Positions 16,026 to 24,699 of a DNA stretch of 64,000 nucleotides are shown here, piece by piece. The notes beneath the pieces were generated by a model. It saw nothing but the letters and a program-made list of their open reading frames with translations, did no database searches and was not told the origin of the DNA. The number at the start of each line of letters is the position of its first letter. Position 1 is the stretch's first letter. Position numbers and translations under genes: made by a program. The DNA comes from an uncultured Methanoregula sp. (GTDB lineage Archaea > Halobacteriota > Methanomicrobia > Methanomicrobiales > Methanospirillaceae): positions 2,785,419 to 2,849,418 of the forward strand of contig NZ_OY781872.1 in NCBI RefSeq assembly GCF_963677065.1, in the 5' to 3' direction.

Positions 16026-18377
16026 ATGGAATACCGGTTTGAACGGACGGACACGGAAGCCGTATTCATCCTTGACGGGAGGATTGACTCGCCCGGATCC
16101 ATCCGGCTCGATACCGTTGTAAAAGAGCACCTGGTTTCCTCCGACCGTGCAGTTATCTTCGATATGGCCGGGGTCTCTTACATAAGCAGCGCAGGAATCC
16201 GGGTATTCGTTGGTCTCGAGAAGAATCTCCGGCAAAGGGACGGGCACCTTCTGCTCTGTTCGGTCCAGCCGGGGGTATTAAAAGTCCTCGAGATCACCGG
16301 GTTCGACCGGGTCTTCACCCTCTGTTCAACCCGAAAAGATGCCTCGCACCGGTGCCACCTGGCATGCCCGGCAGAATCTGTGTCGGGAACAAAGGATTCA
16401 TCCCGCACGAGGTTCTCTGTTGAATCCTTCCCGGACCACCGGGCAGTACTGAAGATCACCGGCCATTCAGAAAAGATCTGCACAGGCATCCTCACTCCCG
16501 AGGATCTCGTGCCCCGCATCTTTACCCCCGGTGAATATTCCCTTGGGATCGGGGATGTGGGCGAGTCAGCGTCTGAAAGTTTTCCCGACCGGGGACTGCT
16601 CCTGACTACGGGAAATGCCATCTTCTGGAAACCGTTCCAGAGTTCCGATCCCCCGGATTTTCTCATCCCGAAAAAGGATGCTCCAAGGGTTCTTATCAAC
16701 TGCGCATTCTCTCTTGCAGCTGACGACACGTTCCACGAGATACTGGCAGCCGAACCCGTCAGCCCGGAAGGCATCAGTCTCTCTGACCTGTTCTCTGACC
16801 TCTTGACGCATGCAAAAGAGACCCGGATAGACTGCCCGCCTGTCATGAGCATTGTTCTGTATGCCGGTATCAGCAACCCGACCGGAACTCCCGCCCCCGG
16901 CACACCGGAAAAAACATTCCCGTGCAACGCGGAGAAAACACTTGTTGCGTTTGGCATCTGCATTGACACGGGAGCCGACCTGTCAGCCTATGACCGGGAT
17001 GCGCTTGACGCGATCCTCTGCCAGAAGGGGCCGGGACAAGGGGAGAAGGATCTCTTCCTGTGCCAGTCCGGCCTGATCTTCGATACACCTCCCTCGTTCA
17101 CAACCCGGGATATCACCCGGCTTGTTGCCTCAACTGCCGCACAGGAACCCTGCACAAATCTCGTGCGCATTTCTCCGGAAACAATGATCGAAAACGCAGT
17201 ACTCGGCGTCAGTTACATCTCGGCGCTCGAGCAGACCGACCGGATGCCGGTCCGCATCCTGGGAGATTGTCCCGGGTGGAACCGGACATTTGAGACGCTC
17301 ACCCGCTGGCTGCACCCCGGGTGCCGGGAGGTTGAACTTGTTCCCCTGACCGGCGGCTTTTCCGGAACCCTGGTGTTCCGGGTCAATGCACGGGACAGCA
17401 GGGGCCGGTCGATGATGCCGCTTGTGATGAAACTCGGGAGCTGGCCGGTCATCGAGGCGGAGATACGCGGGTACACGGATCACGTGAAGCGCTATATCCA
17501 GAACAACGCAACCCAGGTGATCGAGACCGAACGGATAGGAGAATACGGGGGCATCCTCTACAATTTCGTTGGCATCCGGGGCCCCGAGAGTAAAATTTTC
17601 TCACTCGAGGATTTCTACCTCTCCCGGAAACCAGACGAGATCCTCCCGGTCTTCGATGCACTCTTCCGGGTGGTTCTCATGGGATGGTACGGGGAGCCTA
17701 AGAAAAAGGAGATTGCCCTGTACCAGGAGTACGACCGGTTCTGGAAATACGAGGCTATCCGGGCCTATGCTGCGTCCCGGTTCGGTGCAACGCCGGACCA
17801 GGAAGAGATCGATCTTCCCTTCGGGCTGGGAAGATCCACCAACCCGCTCTGGTTTGTGGAGACGGTCATGCCGAAGCGCCGGGCGCTGACATTTCCGGTG
17901 TACGAGAGCTCGGTCCACGGGGACCTGAACATGAAGAATGTCTTAATGGACGAGACGGGCAACCTCTGGCTGATCGATTTTGCGGAGACCCGGTACTCGC
18001 ACATCCTGCGGGATATCGTGAAGCTCGAGGCGGTGCTGAAAGGCGAGATGATCAGGACCGGCTCACAAAAAACGCTTGCGGATCTCGTGGGACTGGATCT
18101 TCCGTTCCTCTCGGCAAAAACGCTCTCCGATATTCCGGAGCTCCCCTGCACCATAGGGGACCCGGCTCTTGAAAAAGCGTTCAGGGTTGTCCGGAGACTA
18201 CGTGAGTACGCCAACATAATAACCCCCCATGACGATGATATCTCCCAGTATTATATCGCCCTCCTGCCGTTCACGCTGAACCTGCTGTCCTACTCATCGG
18301 TCAACGAGTACGAGAAAGAGTACGGGTGGATCGCCTCGTCCCTGATCTGCCGGCGCCTCATGGAGCGGAGGGCCTGA
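16026..18377 (+). CDS. STAS domain fused to a kinase-like (phosphotransferase-fold) domain
   Basis: 783 residues from ATG 16026 (GTG 16017 is the alternative). Residues 1-105 are a STAS domain, with the phospho-Ser loop DMAGVSYISSAGIRVFVGL. Residues about 130-390 form a region I cannot assign, rich in Cys and aromatic residues. From about 425 on comes a kinase-like part: LVPLTGGFSGTLVFRV (nucleotide loop), PLVMKLG (possible ATP-binding Lys), catalytic HGDLNMKNVL near residue 630, and LIDFAETR as the metal site. It resembles the kinase-like domain described in ternary-complex (vWA-MoxR-associated) conflict systems, but I cannot confirm this. Inferred: a partner-switch protein that phosphorylates or senses a bound complex. 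No MoxR or vWA neighbour is seen. Confidence 0.75.
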   Translation: MEYRFERTDTEAVFILDGRIDSPGSIRLDTVVKEHLVSSDRAVIFDMAGVSYISSAGIRVFVGLEKNLRQRDGHLLLCSVQPGVLKVLEITGFDRVFTLCSTRKDASHRCHLACPAESVSGTKDSSRTRFSVESFPDHRAVLKITGHSEKICTGILTPEDLVPRIFTPGEYSLGIGDVGESASESFPDRGLLLTTGNAIFWKPFQSSDPPDFLIPKKDAPRVLINCAFSLAADDTFHEILAAEPVSPEGISLSDLFSDLLTHAKETRIDCPPVMSIVLYAGISNPTGTPAPGTPEKTFPCNAEKTLVAFGICIDTGADLSAYDRDALDAILCQKGPGQGEKDLFLCQSGLIFDTPPSFTTRDITRLVASTAAQEPCTNLVRISPETMIENAVLGVSYISALEQTDRMPVRILGDCPGWNRTFETLTRWLHPGCREVELVPLTGGFSGTLVFRVNARDSRGRSMMPLVMKLGSWPVIEAEIRGYTDHVKRYIQNNATQVIETERIGEYGGILYNFVGIRGPESKIFSLEDFYLSRKPDEILPVFDALFRVVLMGWYGEPKKKEIALYQEYDRFWKYEAIRAYAASRFGATPDQEEIDLPFGLGRSTNPLWFVETVMPKRRALTFPVYESSVHGDLNMKNVLMDETGNLWLIDFAETRYSHILRDIVKLEAVLKGEMIRTGSQKTLADLVGLDLPFLSAKTLSDIPELPCTIGDPALEKAFRVVRRLREYANIITPHDDDISQYYIALLPFTLNLLSYSSVNEYEKEYGWIASSLICRRLMERRA

Positions 18378-18660
18378 TCGGGGGTGAATCCCGCACATTC
18401 CGTTCCTTTGACCCGATCACCACTATGAATACAAATCCGGTGAAGGGCGGTCATCACAACCGGGTCTGTCATCACGAGCTTATCCGGGGAATCCGGCAGT
18501 TATGTTATCATCTTCAGCCGGCCTGGATCGCGGAAGGGCCGGCTCACGGAAAATGGGGGATCTGCCCGGGTACCCGGAACACCTCTTTTACCCCTGCATT
18601 TCAGCAATAAAAAGATCAAGTAAAAAGATCTATAACCCATAATCGCAAACCTCTTCTCTC

Positions 18661-18909
18661 ATGTTTGAATCCGGCAACAAACCTGTTGTAGAAGACACCG
18701 AAGAGAACCGGGCGATCTGCAGGAAGTACTGCAAGAACTGCCAGAACTACAAAAAACACTCGCTTGAAAAACACCAGCCTACCGAACTCTTCTGCTCCTG
18801 CGGCCAGTCGTCGGCAACGGGCATGAAACTGATCGGATGTTTCTGCTCGGGCTGCGAGATCTATACAAAATACCATCTTCGCGGCGGCTTCTTCTGCGTC
18901 CGGCGCTGA
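18661..18909 (+). CDS. DUF2769-type Cys-rich small protein, copy 1
   Basis: 82 residues with eight Cys: CRKYCKNCQNY, then FCSCG, CFCSGC and FFC near the end. The pattern matches DUF2769 proteins of methanogens. The Cys spacing suggests a zinc or Fe-S site, which is not proven. Unknown function. A second copy, also with a similar upstream region, lies at 19556. A TATA-like TCTATAACC at 18629-18637 lies about 28 bases before the ATG. Confidence 0.8.
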   Translation: MFESGNKPVVEDTEENRAICRKYCKNCQNYKKHSLEKHQPTELFCSCGQSSATGMKLIGCFCSGCEIYTKYHLRGGFFCVRR

Positions 18910-19110
18910 ACTCTTTTTCTTTTTCCCGGCCGAACCGGAATTTCCTGCAACCAGTCCACTCCGGATGAGTATTCTCCTGCAGTTCCGGCGCTCTGCCCGC
19001 ATCTGAAGACCGTTGCTGACCCCACGTTCCTGGCCAGAAACCGTAACATGGGTGGCGACATGAGGGCCCGGTAAAGGATAACGCTTTTCCCTGACTCCAG
19101 ACTCTATTCA

Positions 19111-19518
19111 ATGGGAAGTATGGTTGAGAAAAAACGGATAGCAATCACAACGGCAATCGGGATCCTCACCGGGTTGTATTGTGCCGGAAGCCTCCTTGTT
19201 GCAGCCCCTCCCGGAGTCACTCCTGAACCCTGGTTCATGGCAATGATCTTTTACGGCCGGGCCCTCCAGGGATTTGTGATCGGTTTTGCCGAGGGGATCC
19301 CCCTTCGCCCGCTTGTCCGGGGGGCCGGTCTTGGGGCTATATTCAGCCTCCTGCTCTGTATTGTCCCGCTCATGGCCCACAACTATGCCGGTGCCGTGCT
19401 GCTCTTTGTCTTTGGGATCATCTATGGCATGCTTGCCGACGGGATAGCAAGCAGGGTAATGCAAAAAAGCCCGACGGGGAAGCCAGGAACGGGTTGTCAA
19501 AACCGGAACAATCCATAA
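19111..19518 (+). CDS. Small membrane protein between the DUF2769 copies
   Basis: 135 residues with four hydrophobic segments (about 9-30, 41-60, 69-88, 91-112) and a basic, polar tail. No family is recognised. A second ATG at 19120 is an alternative start. It sits between two near-identical Cys-rich paralogues and on the same strand, but each paralogue seems to have its own promoter, so a functional link is only suggested by position. Confidence 0.7.
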   Translation: MGSMVEKKRIAITTAIGILTGLYCAGSLLVAAPPGVTPEPWFMAMIFYGRALQGFVIGFAEGIPLRPLVRGAGLGAIFSLLLCIVPLMAHNYAGAVLLFVFGIIYGMLADGIASRVMQKSPTGKPGTGCQNRNNP

Positions 19519-19555
19519 AAAAACCTATTATCCACCATCGCACACATCACTCATT

Positions 19556-19801
19556 ATGATTAACCCACCAAAAAATATTGTCGAGGACACCGAAGAGAAC
19601 CGGGCAATCTGCAGGAAGTATTGCAAAATCTGTCCGAACTACAAGACCCATTCCCTGGAAAAATACCAGCCAACCGAACTCTTCTGCGCTCTCGGGAGAT
19701 CCTCCACACCGTCGACAAAAGAGATCCGGTGTTTCTGCGTTGGCTGCGAGCTCTTTGCAAAACACCATCTCCGGGTCGGGTACTTCTGCGTTACGCACTG
19801 A
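19556..19801 (+). CDS. DUF2769-type Cys-rich small protein, copy 2
   Basis: 81 residues, closely similar to copy 1: EDTEENRAICRKYCK is shared word for word, followed by QPTELFC and CFCVGCELF. One Cys of copy 1 (FCSCG) is replaced here (FCALG), so the two may differ in metal binding. The 30 bases before the ATG also resemble those before copy 1, showing that the promoter was duplicated with the gene. Confidence 0.8.
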   Translation: MINPPKNIVEDTEENRAICRKYCKICPNYKTHSLEKYQPTELFCALGRSSTPSTKEIRCFCVGCELFAKHHLRVGYFCVTH

Positions 19802-19939
19802 ATCTTTTTTTTTTGGCTCGCGGACCTAACCGTGTCCGTCACTTCCTTTTGGGGGAGGGATCCGCGTCACCGCCGGAACCGCAGAGTGATTTTCAACAGG
19901 GTTTATCAGCAGCGGGAAACAGAGTTAAGAGATCGTTTC

Positions 19940-20740
19940 ATGAAAAAATCCCTTGCTCTTATCCTGGCCGGCCTCGTCTGTCTCCTGCTGATCGCAGCCG
20001 GCTGCACAAGCCCTTCCGGAACAAATCCGGCAACAACCCCCGCTGCCACGACCGCCACGCCGGCAGCAGCGGCAACAATCGCGACTGCGTCGACCGCTGC
20101 ACCATGGTCCGGACCATGGAATACCCTCTTCAATTCTGGTCACGAGCGGGTTGGCGGGACTCTCATCCTGATCCAGACCGGTTCATCCGTTACCGGGATT
20201 CAGAACAATGGAACATTCAATGCAACCCTCCAGGGAAACACCCTTACCGGCACCTGGAACGACCGGCCCGGCTTCGGTAATGCAACAGGAGTATTCAGGC
20301 TAGTGCTGTCAGAGGACGCAAACTCGTTTGCCGGCACATGGGCCCCCGCATCGGAAGGAACTGCTGCCCTTGAGAACACAACAAGGACCTGGAGCGGCAC
20401 AAAGGCATCGGCCCCGACGGCGTCCTGGTCGGGAACCTGGAACACGGGATATACTCCCGCGGATAACGGAACGTTCAATGAGGTTCTTACCCTGACCCAG
20501 ACCGGTTCATCCGTGACCGGTACGTACAACCGCGGTGCCGGCACGATAAAAGCTGTTGCTCAGGGAAGCAGGCTTGCCGGTACCTGGACCGAGACGGGCA
20601 ACAATGAATCCTATTCCGGGTCGTTCGAATTCAGACAGTCAGCAGAAGGAAAAACCTTCACCGGCCGCTGGATATACTCCTCGGAAGGGCCAAGGGCCCT
20701 GAGAAATACAACCCAGCTCTGGGATGGCGTGAGAGTATAA
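19940..20740 (+). CDS. Lipoprotein with two copies of a beta-repeat
   Basis: 266 residues. A signal peptide ends in LLIAAGC, a lipobox, so Cys is lipidated in a bacterial-type or archaeal-type way. A Thr/Ala-rich linker follows, then two repeats of about 95 residues starting WSGPWNT and WSGTWNT, each with TQTGSSVTG (or IQTGSSVTG), a GTW and a SxxGxxAL(E/R)NTT end. The start at 19940 is chosen because it begins the signal peptide; frame extension upstream is not protein-like. Role unknown; the surface-exposed repeats may bind ligands. Confidence 0.82.
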   Translation: MKKSLALILAGLVCLLLIAAGCTSPSGTNPATTPAATTATPAAAATIATASTAAPWSGPWNTLFNSGHERVGGTLILIQTGSSVTGIQNNGTFNATLQGNTLTGTWNDRPGFGNATGVFRLVLSEDANSFAGTWAPASEGTAALENTTRTWSGTKASAPTASWSGTWNTGYTPADNGTFNEVLTLTQTGSSVTGTYNRGAGTIKAVAQGSRLAGTWTETGNNESYSGSFEFRQSAEGKTFTGRWIYSSEGPRALRNTTQLWDGVRV

Positions 20741-20993
20741 AACCCGGGAACGATCCGGGGCTCATTTCAGCCCACAATTATTCTTTTTTCCACCCCGCCT
20801 GAACGGGTTTTCCCGAACCGGGCACCTGGATATATCCTGGATGTTTCATTCCGGATTTCAACTGCGCTGGTCATCGTGCTATTCATATCCAGGCTCAGGT
20901 GCATACAGTTCTCTCTTTAGAAGCTCTTATCATGGGAGCGGTTGACGTTAGAAACGGAATTGATGACCGTCGCTCGGTCAAAACCTCCTGAAA

Positions 20994-22427
20994 ATGATTG
21001 CCGAACCTGAACATCCGGAATTGCCGGCCCATTCCCCCGCGATGCTCAGGGCCGTGCTTGTTGCTGCCTTCATAGGAGATTTTCTCTCGCCGTTTCTCAT
21101 GGCCTCGCTCGCCATCTCAACACCGGAGATAGGAAAAGAACTGGGTCTCGAGGTCGTGTATCTCGGCTGGATCCTCACCTCGTTCCTGCTCGCCTCCTCC
21201 GCGCTCATGCTGACAGCAGGGAGGCTCGGGGACTGTCTCGGGCATAAGAGAGTCTTTGTAGCGGGAATGATCTTCTCCCTTTTCGGGTGTATCATCGCCT
21301 TGTTTGCGTCCAGCTTCCCGGCCCTCATCATTGCACTCGTCGTAGTCGGCATCAGCAGCGGGTTTATCTGGGCAACAACGGTCCCTCTGCGCCTGAGTGC
21401 ATTTCCTCCGGGCATGCGGGGAAAGCTGATGGGGCAGAATACCGCCGCGGTCTATTCAGGAGTTGCAGCCGGGCCGGTCATCGGCGGGATCCTGATCGAG
21501 TTTTTTGGCTGGCACAGTATCTTCCTTGCCATCATCCCGCTCGTGCTCATAAATCTCCTGCTTGTAAAGATATACGTCTGGAAACTGCCGGAGCACCATA
21601 ACCGGAGCCTGTCCGGGTTCGATATCGGGGGATCGGTTCTCTTCGCCATTGCCATGATCACCCTGATCTACGGGTTCTCGGAGATTCCCCTCCTGGCAGG
21701 GTTCCTGTTCATCGGCGGATCGCTTGTCCTGTTTGCCGCGTTCATCCTGTACGAAAAACGGGTGGCCAGCCCGATATTTGATGTCAACCTGTTATTCGGC
21801 AACAGGAAATTCCTGCTTGCGGGAGTTGCCGCGATGCTCGGATATTCCATCACCGCCGGGATGATCTACGTGATACCGCTCTTTGTCCAGAGCATCATGG
21901 GATTTTCTCCCATCATCTCCGGGCTGGTATTTGTCGGGGCAGCTCTCTGCCAGGTCCTATTTTCCCTGATTGCCGGTCAGATGTCGGACCGGGTAACGCC
22001 GGGCCATATCTCGGCTGCCGGCCTCGCGGTCGCAACCATCGCCCTTGTCCTGTTCCTGGGAATTGACGATACAACCTCGCTTCTCATCATTGCCGGTCTG
22101 CTCATGGTACTCTATACCGGCATAGCTTTTTTCGGGACGCCCAACTCCTATGCCATCATGGGGTCGGTGCCAAGAGAGAGACACGGCATGGCGGCGGGCA
22201 CGATAGCGACATTCCGGCGCTTCGGGAACCAGTTCTCGATCGCGGTCCCGATGATGGTCTTCTCAATTATCCTGGGAAAAGTCGTTCTTACCGATGTGAA
22301 AACACCGGATTTCCTCCTCTCATTCCGAATAATCATGGGCATATTCGTGGCATTCACGGTGACAGGAATTGTCTGCTCGCTTCTGCAGGAGAACGTGAGA
22401 GGAAAGGATCGTCCGTCAGACGATTAA
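20994..22427 (+). CDS. MFS exporter, DHA2 (14-helix) type
   Basis: 477 residues with about 14 membrane helices. Motif-A-like GRLGDCLGHKRVFVAG follows helix 2, and the motif C region AVYSGVAAGPVIGGILIE lies in helix 5, as in DHA2 drug/proton antiporters. The substrate cannot be told. It stands alone between a T-rich gap and a convergent SnoaL-like gene. A likely terminator hairpin follows. Confidence 0.9.
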   Translation: MIAEPEHPELPAHSPAMLRAVLVAAFIGDFLSPFLMASLAISTPEIGKELGLEVVYLGWILTSFLLASSALMLTAGRLGDCLGHKRVFVAGMIFSLFGCIIALFASSFPALIIALVVVGISSGFIWATTVPLRLSAFPPGMRGKLMGQNTAAVYSGVAAGPVIGGILIEFFGWHSIFLAIIPLVLINLLLVKIYVWKLPEHHNRSLSGFDIGGSVLFAIAMITLIYGFSEIPLLAGFLFIGGSLVLFAAFILYEKRVASPIFDVNLLFGNRKFLLAGVAAMLGYSITAGMIYVIPLFVQSIMGFSPIISGLVFVGAALCQVLFSLIAGQMSDRVTPGHISAAGLAVATIALVLFLGIDDTTSLLIIAGLLMVLYTGIAFFGTPNSYAIMGSVPRERHGMAAGTIATFRRFGNQFSIAVPMMVFSIILGKVVLTDVKTPDFLLSFRIIMGIFVAFTVTGIVCSLLQENVRGKDRPSDD

Positions 22428-22439
22428 GAACTATTTTTG

Positions 22440-22471
22440 GCCCGATACCCGGATACGGGGCATCGGGCTTT
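22440..22471 (+). terminator. Hairpin terminator after the MFS gene
   Basis: GCCCGAT (22440-22446) pairs with ATCGGGC (22462-22468), with an inner CCCG/CGGG stem (22448-22451 and 22456-22459), then TTT. It lies between two convergent genes. Confidence 0.6.
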
Positions 22472-22485
22472 ACCGTGAAAAAAGA

Positions 22486-22917
22486 TTATTCGCCGGGGAA
22501 CGACTGGCCGGCAGCCTGTCCGCCATAGGGCAGGGAGAAGTGCAGCTGCTCAATTTTCCAGCCATTCCCCTTGTTCTGCAGCACCATCGTCGACCTGCCG
22601 TAAATGGTATGCTTCGTTGTCCCGTCCATCGTGAACGTCATCGAACTCTTTGACGTTGCCCACGCGATCCTGCCATCGCCGAAAATCTTCCGCTCAGTAA
22701 AATCTGCGGCAAGGATGGTTGCCTGGCTCATATCACGCTTCATGTGCTGGATGAAGTCATTATGATCTGCAATCACTTCGTCGGGTCCGCTGCCAAACCC
22801 GCTGATGTCGTGGGAGAATACAGCCGATAATGCTCTTATGTCCTTCTTCTGGTATGCTGTGACATACGCCTGCATGGTCGCAATTACTTCTGCTTCCTGG
22901 GCTTTTGAAAGAGTCAT
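22486..22917 (-). CDS. SnoaL-like / DUF4440-type NTF2-fold protein
   Basis: 143 residues: an N-terminal helix VIATMQAYVTAYQKKDIRAL, a loop with FSHDISGFGSGPDE, and beta strands ending WKIEQLHFSLPYG, as in the cone-shaped NTF2 fold. Family members bind small hydrophobic ligands or catalyse isomerisations, and many have no known activity. Convergent with the MFS exporter. A catalytic site cannot be assigned. Confidence 0.75.
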   Translation of the reverse strand: MTLSKAQEAEVIATMQAYVTAYQKKDIRALSAVFSHDISGFGSGPDEVIADHNDFIQHMKRDMSQATILAADFTERKIFGDGRIAWATSKSSMTFTMDGTTKHTIYGRSTMVLQNKGNGWKIEQLHFSLPYGGQAAGQSFPGE

Positions 22918-23107
22918 AGCAATTGGTTACCGTTACCCATGTATTATCTTTTTTATTTCATGTAACCGGGAAAAACGGCAGCCAGCGGCACAGGAAAATA
23001 ACCAAAAACCGCAAACAAGCCGGGAATGGATCCCTGGATGTGATACCATACTTTTCCCGGCCGTGCAGATACTATCGAGATATCTGCATCTCCGGATTTC
23101 ACATCAC

Positions 23108-23168
23108 TCTTTAAATGTTCTCTTACCCAGTACCTTTCCGATTAAAAAAAGCGTAAGGTACTCGGTGA
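23108..23168 (+). promoter_or_regulatory. Promoter region with inverted repeat before the secreted-protein/regulator pair
   Basis: CTTTAAATG at 23109-23117 is a possible TATA box. AGTACCTT (23129-23136) and AAGGTACT (23155-23162) form a perfect 8-base inverted repeat with an 18-base spacer, extended imperfectly by CTCTTACCC and CGGTGAG. Its centre lies close to the expected transcript start. It could be an operator for the winged-helix protein downstream, or an RNA hairpin. Confidence 0.5.
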
Positions 23169-23210
23169 GAAAAGGTATTTAGACCCTCATCGGACGCTCT
23201 CCGTGATACT

Positions 23211-23666
23211 ATGAAGGATCACTGGATAGTAGTACTTTTGATTTTGATCGGTGCGGCACTCTTCGCACCGGCAGTATCGGCACAGATTGTTGAAGAGAGA
23301 GAAGGGTACGTTGTATCCACTGCGGATGATATCGTAAAAGGGGATCAGCTGGCCAGCATATCATCGCTGGTATCCGGCTCTATCAGCCAGGGACAATTGC
23401 ACTCCTATTCGAGATACGTATATTCCGGAACAACATCGATCATATCCGATCTCAACTGGGGGGATACGGCAGATTCGCTCTCACTCACCCTTGTTGCACC
23501 GGATATAACCCTTGGCCCCTATTACGACAGCGCCGATGGCTGGACAGATGGCAGGATTTATCTCATTGTTTCAAAATCATCCGGGCTTCCCCAGGGCACC
23601 TGGTGGAACAGGGTCTATGGATCCCAGGTTACAGGTTCCCAGGATTACACATTCGAATCTTTCTGA
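23211..23666 (+). CDS. Exported protein (151 aa) paired with the membrane regulator
   Basis: A clear signal peptide (about residues 1-25, cleavage near AVSAQ) precedes a mature part beginning IVEEREGYVVSTADDIVKGD and a Ser/Gly-rich beta domain ending in an aromatic segment. No family recognised. It ends 28 bases before the next gene, whose external segment contains a similar GYIVRPATPDMVHGP. The shared motif suggests both outer parts bind the same partner or that one derives from the other. Confidence 0.75.
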   Translation: MKDHWIVVLLILIGAALFAPAVSAQIVEEREGYVVSTADDIVKGDQLASISSLVSGSISQGQLHSYSRYVYSGTTSIISDLNWGDTADSLSLTLVAPDITLGPYYDSADGWTDGRIYLIVSKSSGLPQGTWWNRVYGSQVTGSQDYTFESF

Positions 23667-23694
23667 TCAAAAACAGAAACCTCATCATCTCAAA

Positions 23695-24495
23695 ATGGTG
23701 AAAATTGCAGTAATGAGTAAACGGTTTTTATTCATTGCTGTAATTGTTCTCCTCTTCGGATGCGCAGCAATACTTCCCGTTTCAGCAGATACCGACGGTT
23801 ACATTGTCAGGCCTGCAACTCCCGATATGGTACACGGGCCGTCCCAGGAACTTGTCCGCGTCCCGCTGTGGGAGCATCCGCCCCGGGTACTGGCGATTTA
23901 CCTGGCACTTTTCATCTCCCCGTTTCTTGTATACCCCATCGAGATCTTTTTTCTCCTGAAACTCTTTTCCTATCTGGGATACAGAAAAATTGCCCGGAAG
24001 AATGTTCTTGAAAATTCTTCAAGGAGCGTAATCTTCCATTATATTCAGGAGAGTCCCGGTACAGACTTCTCAGAGATCTCCCGAGAGACCGGAGTTTCAA
24101 TAAATACCCTACGGTATCATCTCGCAGTTCTGAAACTCACCAATAAGATCACCGCGCTTGAAACCACAAGGAATGCCAGGTATTACGAGAACTCGGGCTG
24201 TTATCCGGTGATGGAGCAGAAAGTCCTGAAATATCTTCGCAATAAACCGACCAGGACTCTCCTGCAGAGCGTTAAGGAGAATCCCCGTCAGACCCGGGTA
24301 GAGCTTGAGACCGCAATGGGCATTTCCGGTCCCGGGGTGAGCTGGCATATACGCCGGTTATCTGAGGATGGGATCCTGACGAATAAGAAAGTCGGCAGGA
24401 ATACCCAATATGAACTCAACCCGGACGTGATTCCCCATCTGGATAAATATCTTCCCGTATGGCTCGACGATCCCGACAAGGAAAAGAACGGCTGA
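23695..24495 (+). CDS. Membrane-anchored regulator with two winged-helix domains
   Basis: 266 residues. A signal-like helix (about 7-28) leads to a short outside segment, then a membrane helix (about 63-85, LAIYLALFISPFLVYPIEIFF). The cytoplasmic part has two winged-helix domains: residues about 100-160 (TDFSEISRETGVSINTLRYHLAVLKL) and about 175-245 (TRVELETAMGISGPGVSWHIRRL). This is a one-component arrangement, with outside sensing and inside DNA binding. ATG 23695 is used; ATG 23713 begins the signal helix and is the alternative. Confidence 0.82.
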   Translation: MVKIAVMSKRFLFIAVIVLLFGCAAILPVSADTDGYIVRPATPDMVHGPSQELVRVPLWEHPPRVLAIYLALFISPFLVYPIEIFFLLKLFSYLGYRKIARKNVLENSSRSVIFHYIQESPGTDFSEISRETGVSINTLRYHLAVLKLTNKITALETTRNARYYENSGCYPVMEQKVLKYLRNKPTRTLLQSVKENPRQTRVELETAMGISGPGVSWHIRRLSEDGILTNKKVGRNTQYELNPDVIPHLDKYLPVWLDDPDKEKNG

Positions 24496-24699
24496 TATCG
24501 GTACGATCCGGGTTTTTAAAAAAACTGAGCGGGGCGGAGGGGGCCTGAAGTTTTCCTGGAAGATCTCATTCGTTCCGGGAGATCCGGACGGATAACAGTA
24601 CTTACGATAAGAAAAGACTAGCCGTGACATTCGATGGCGCGTACTGGTTCTCAGAATTTATCTGATGTGGGTAAAAAAGAAAATTATGTGTCAGGGATT

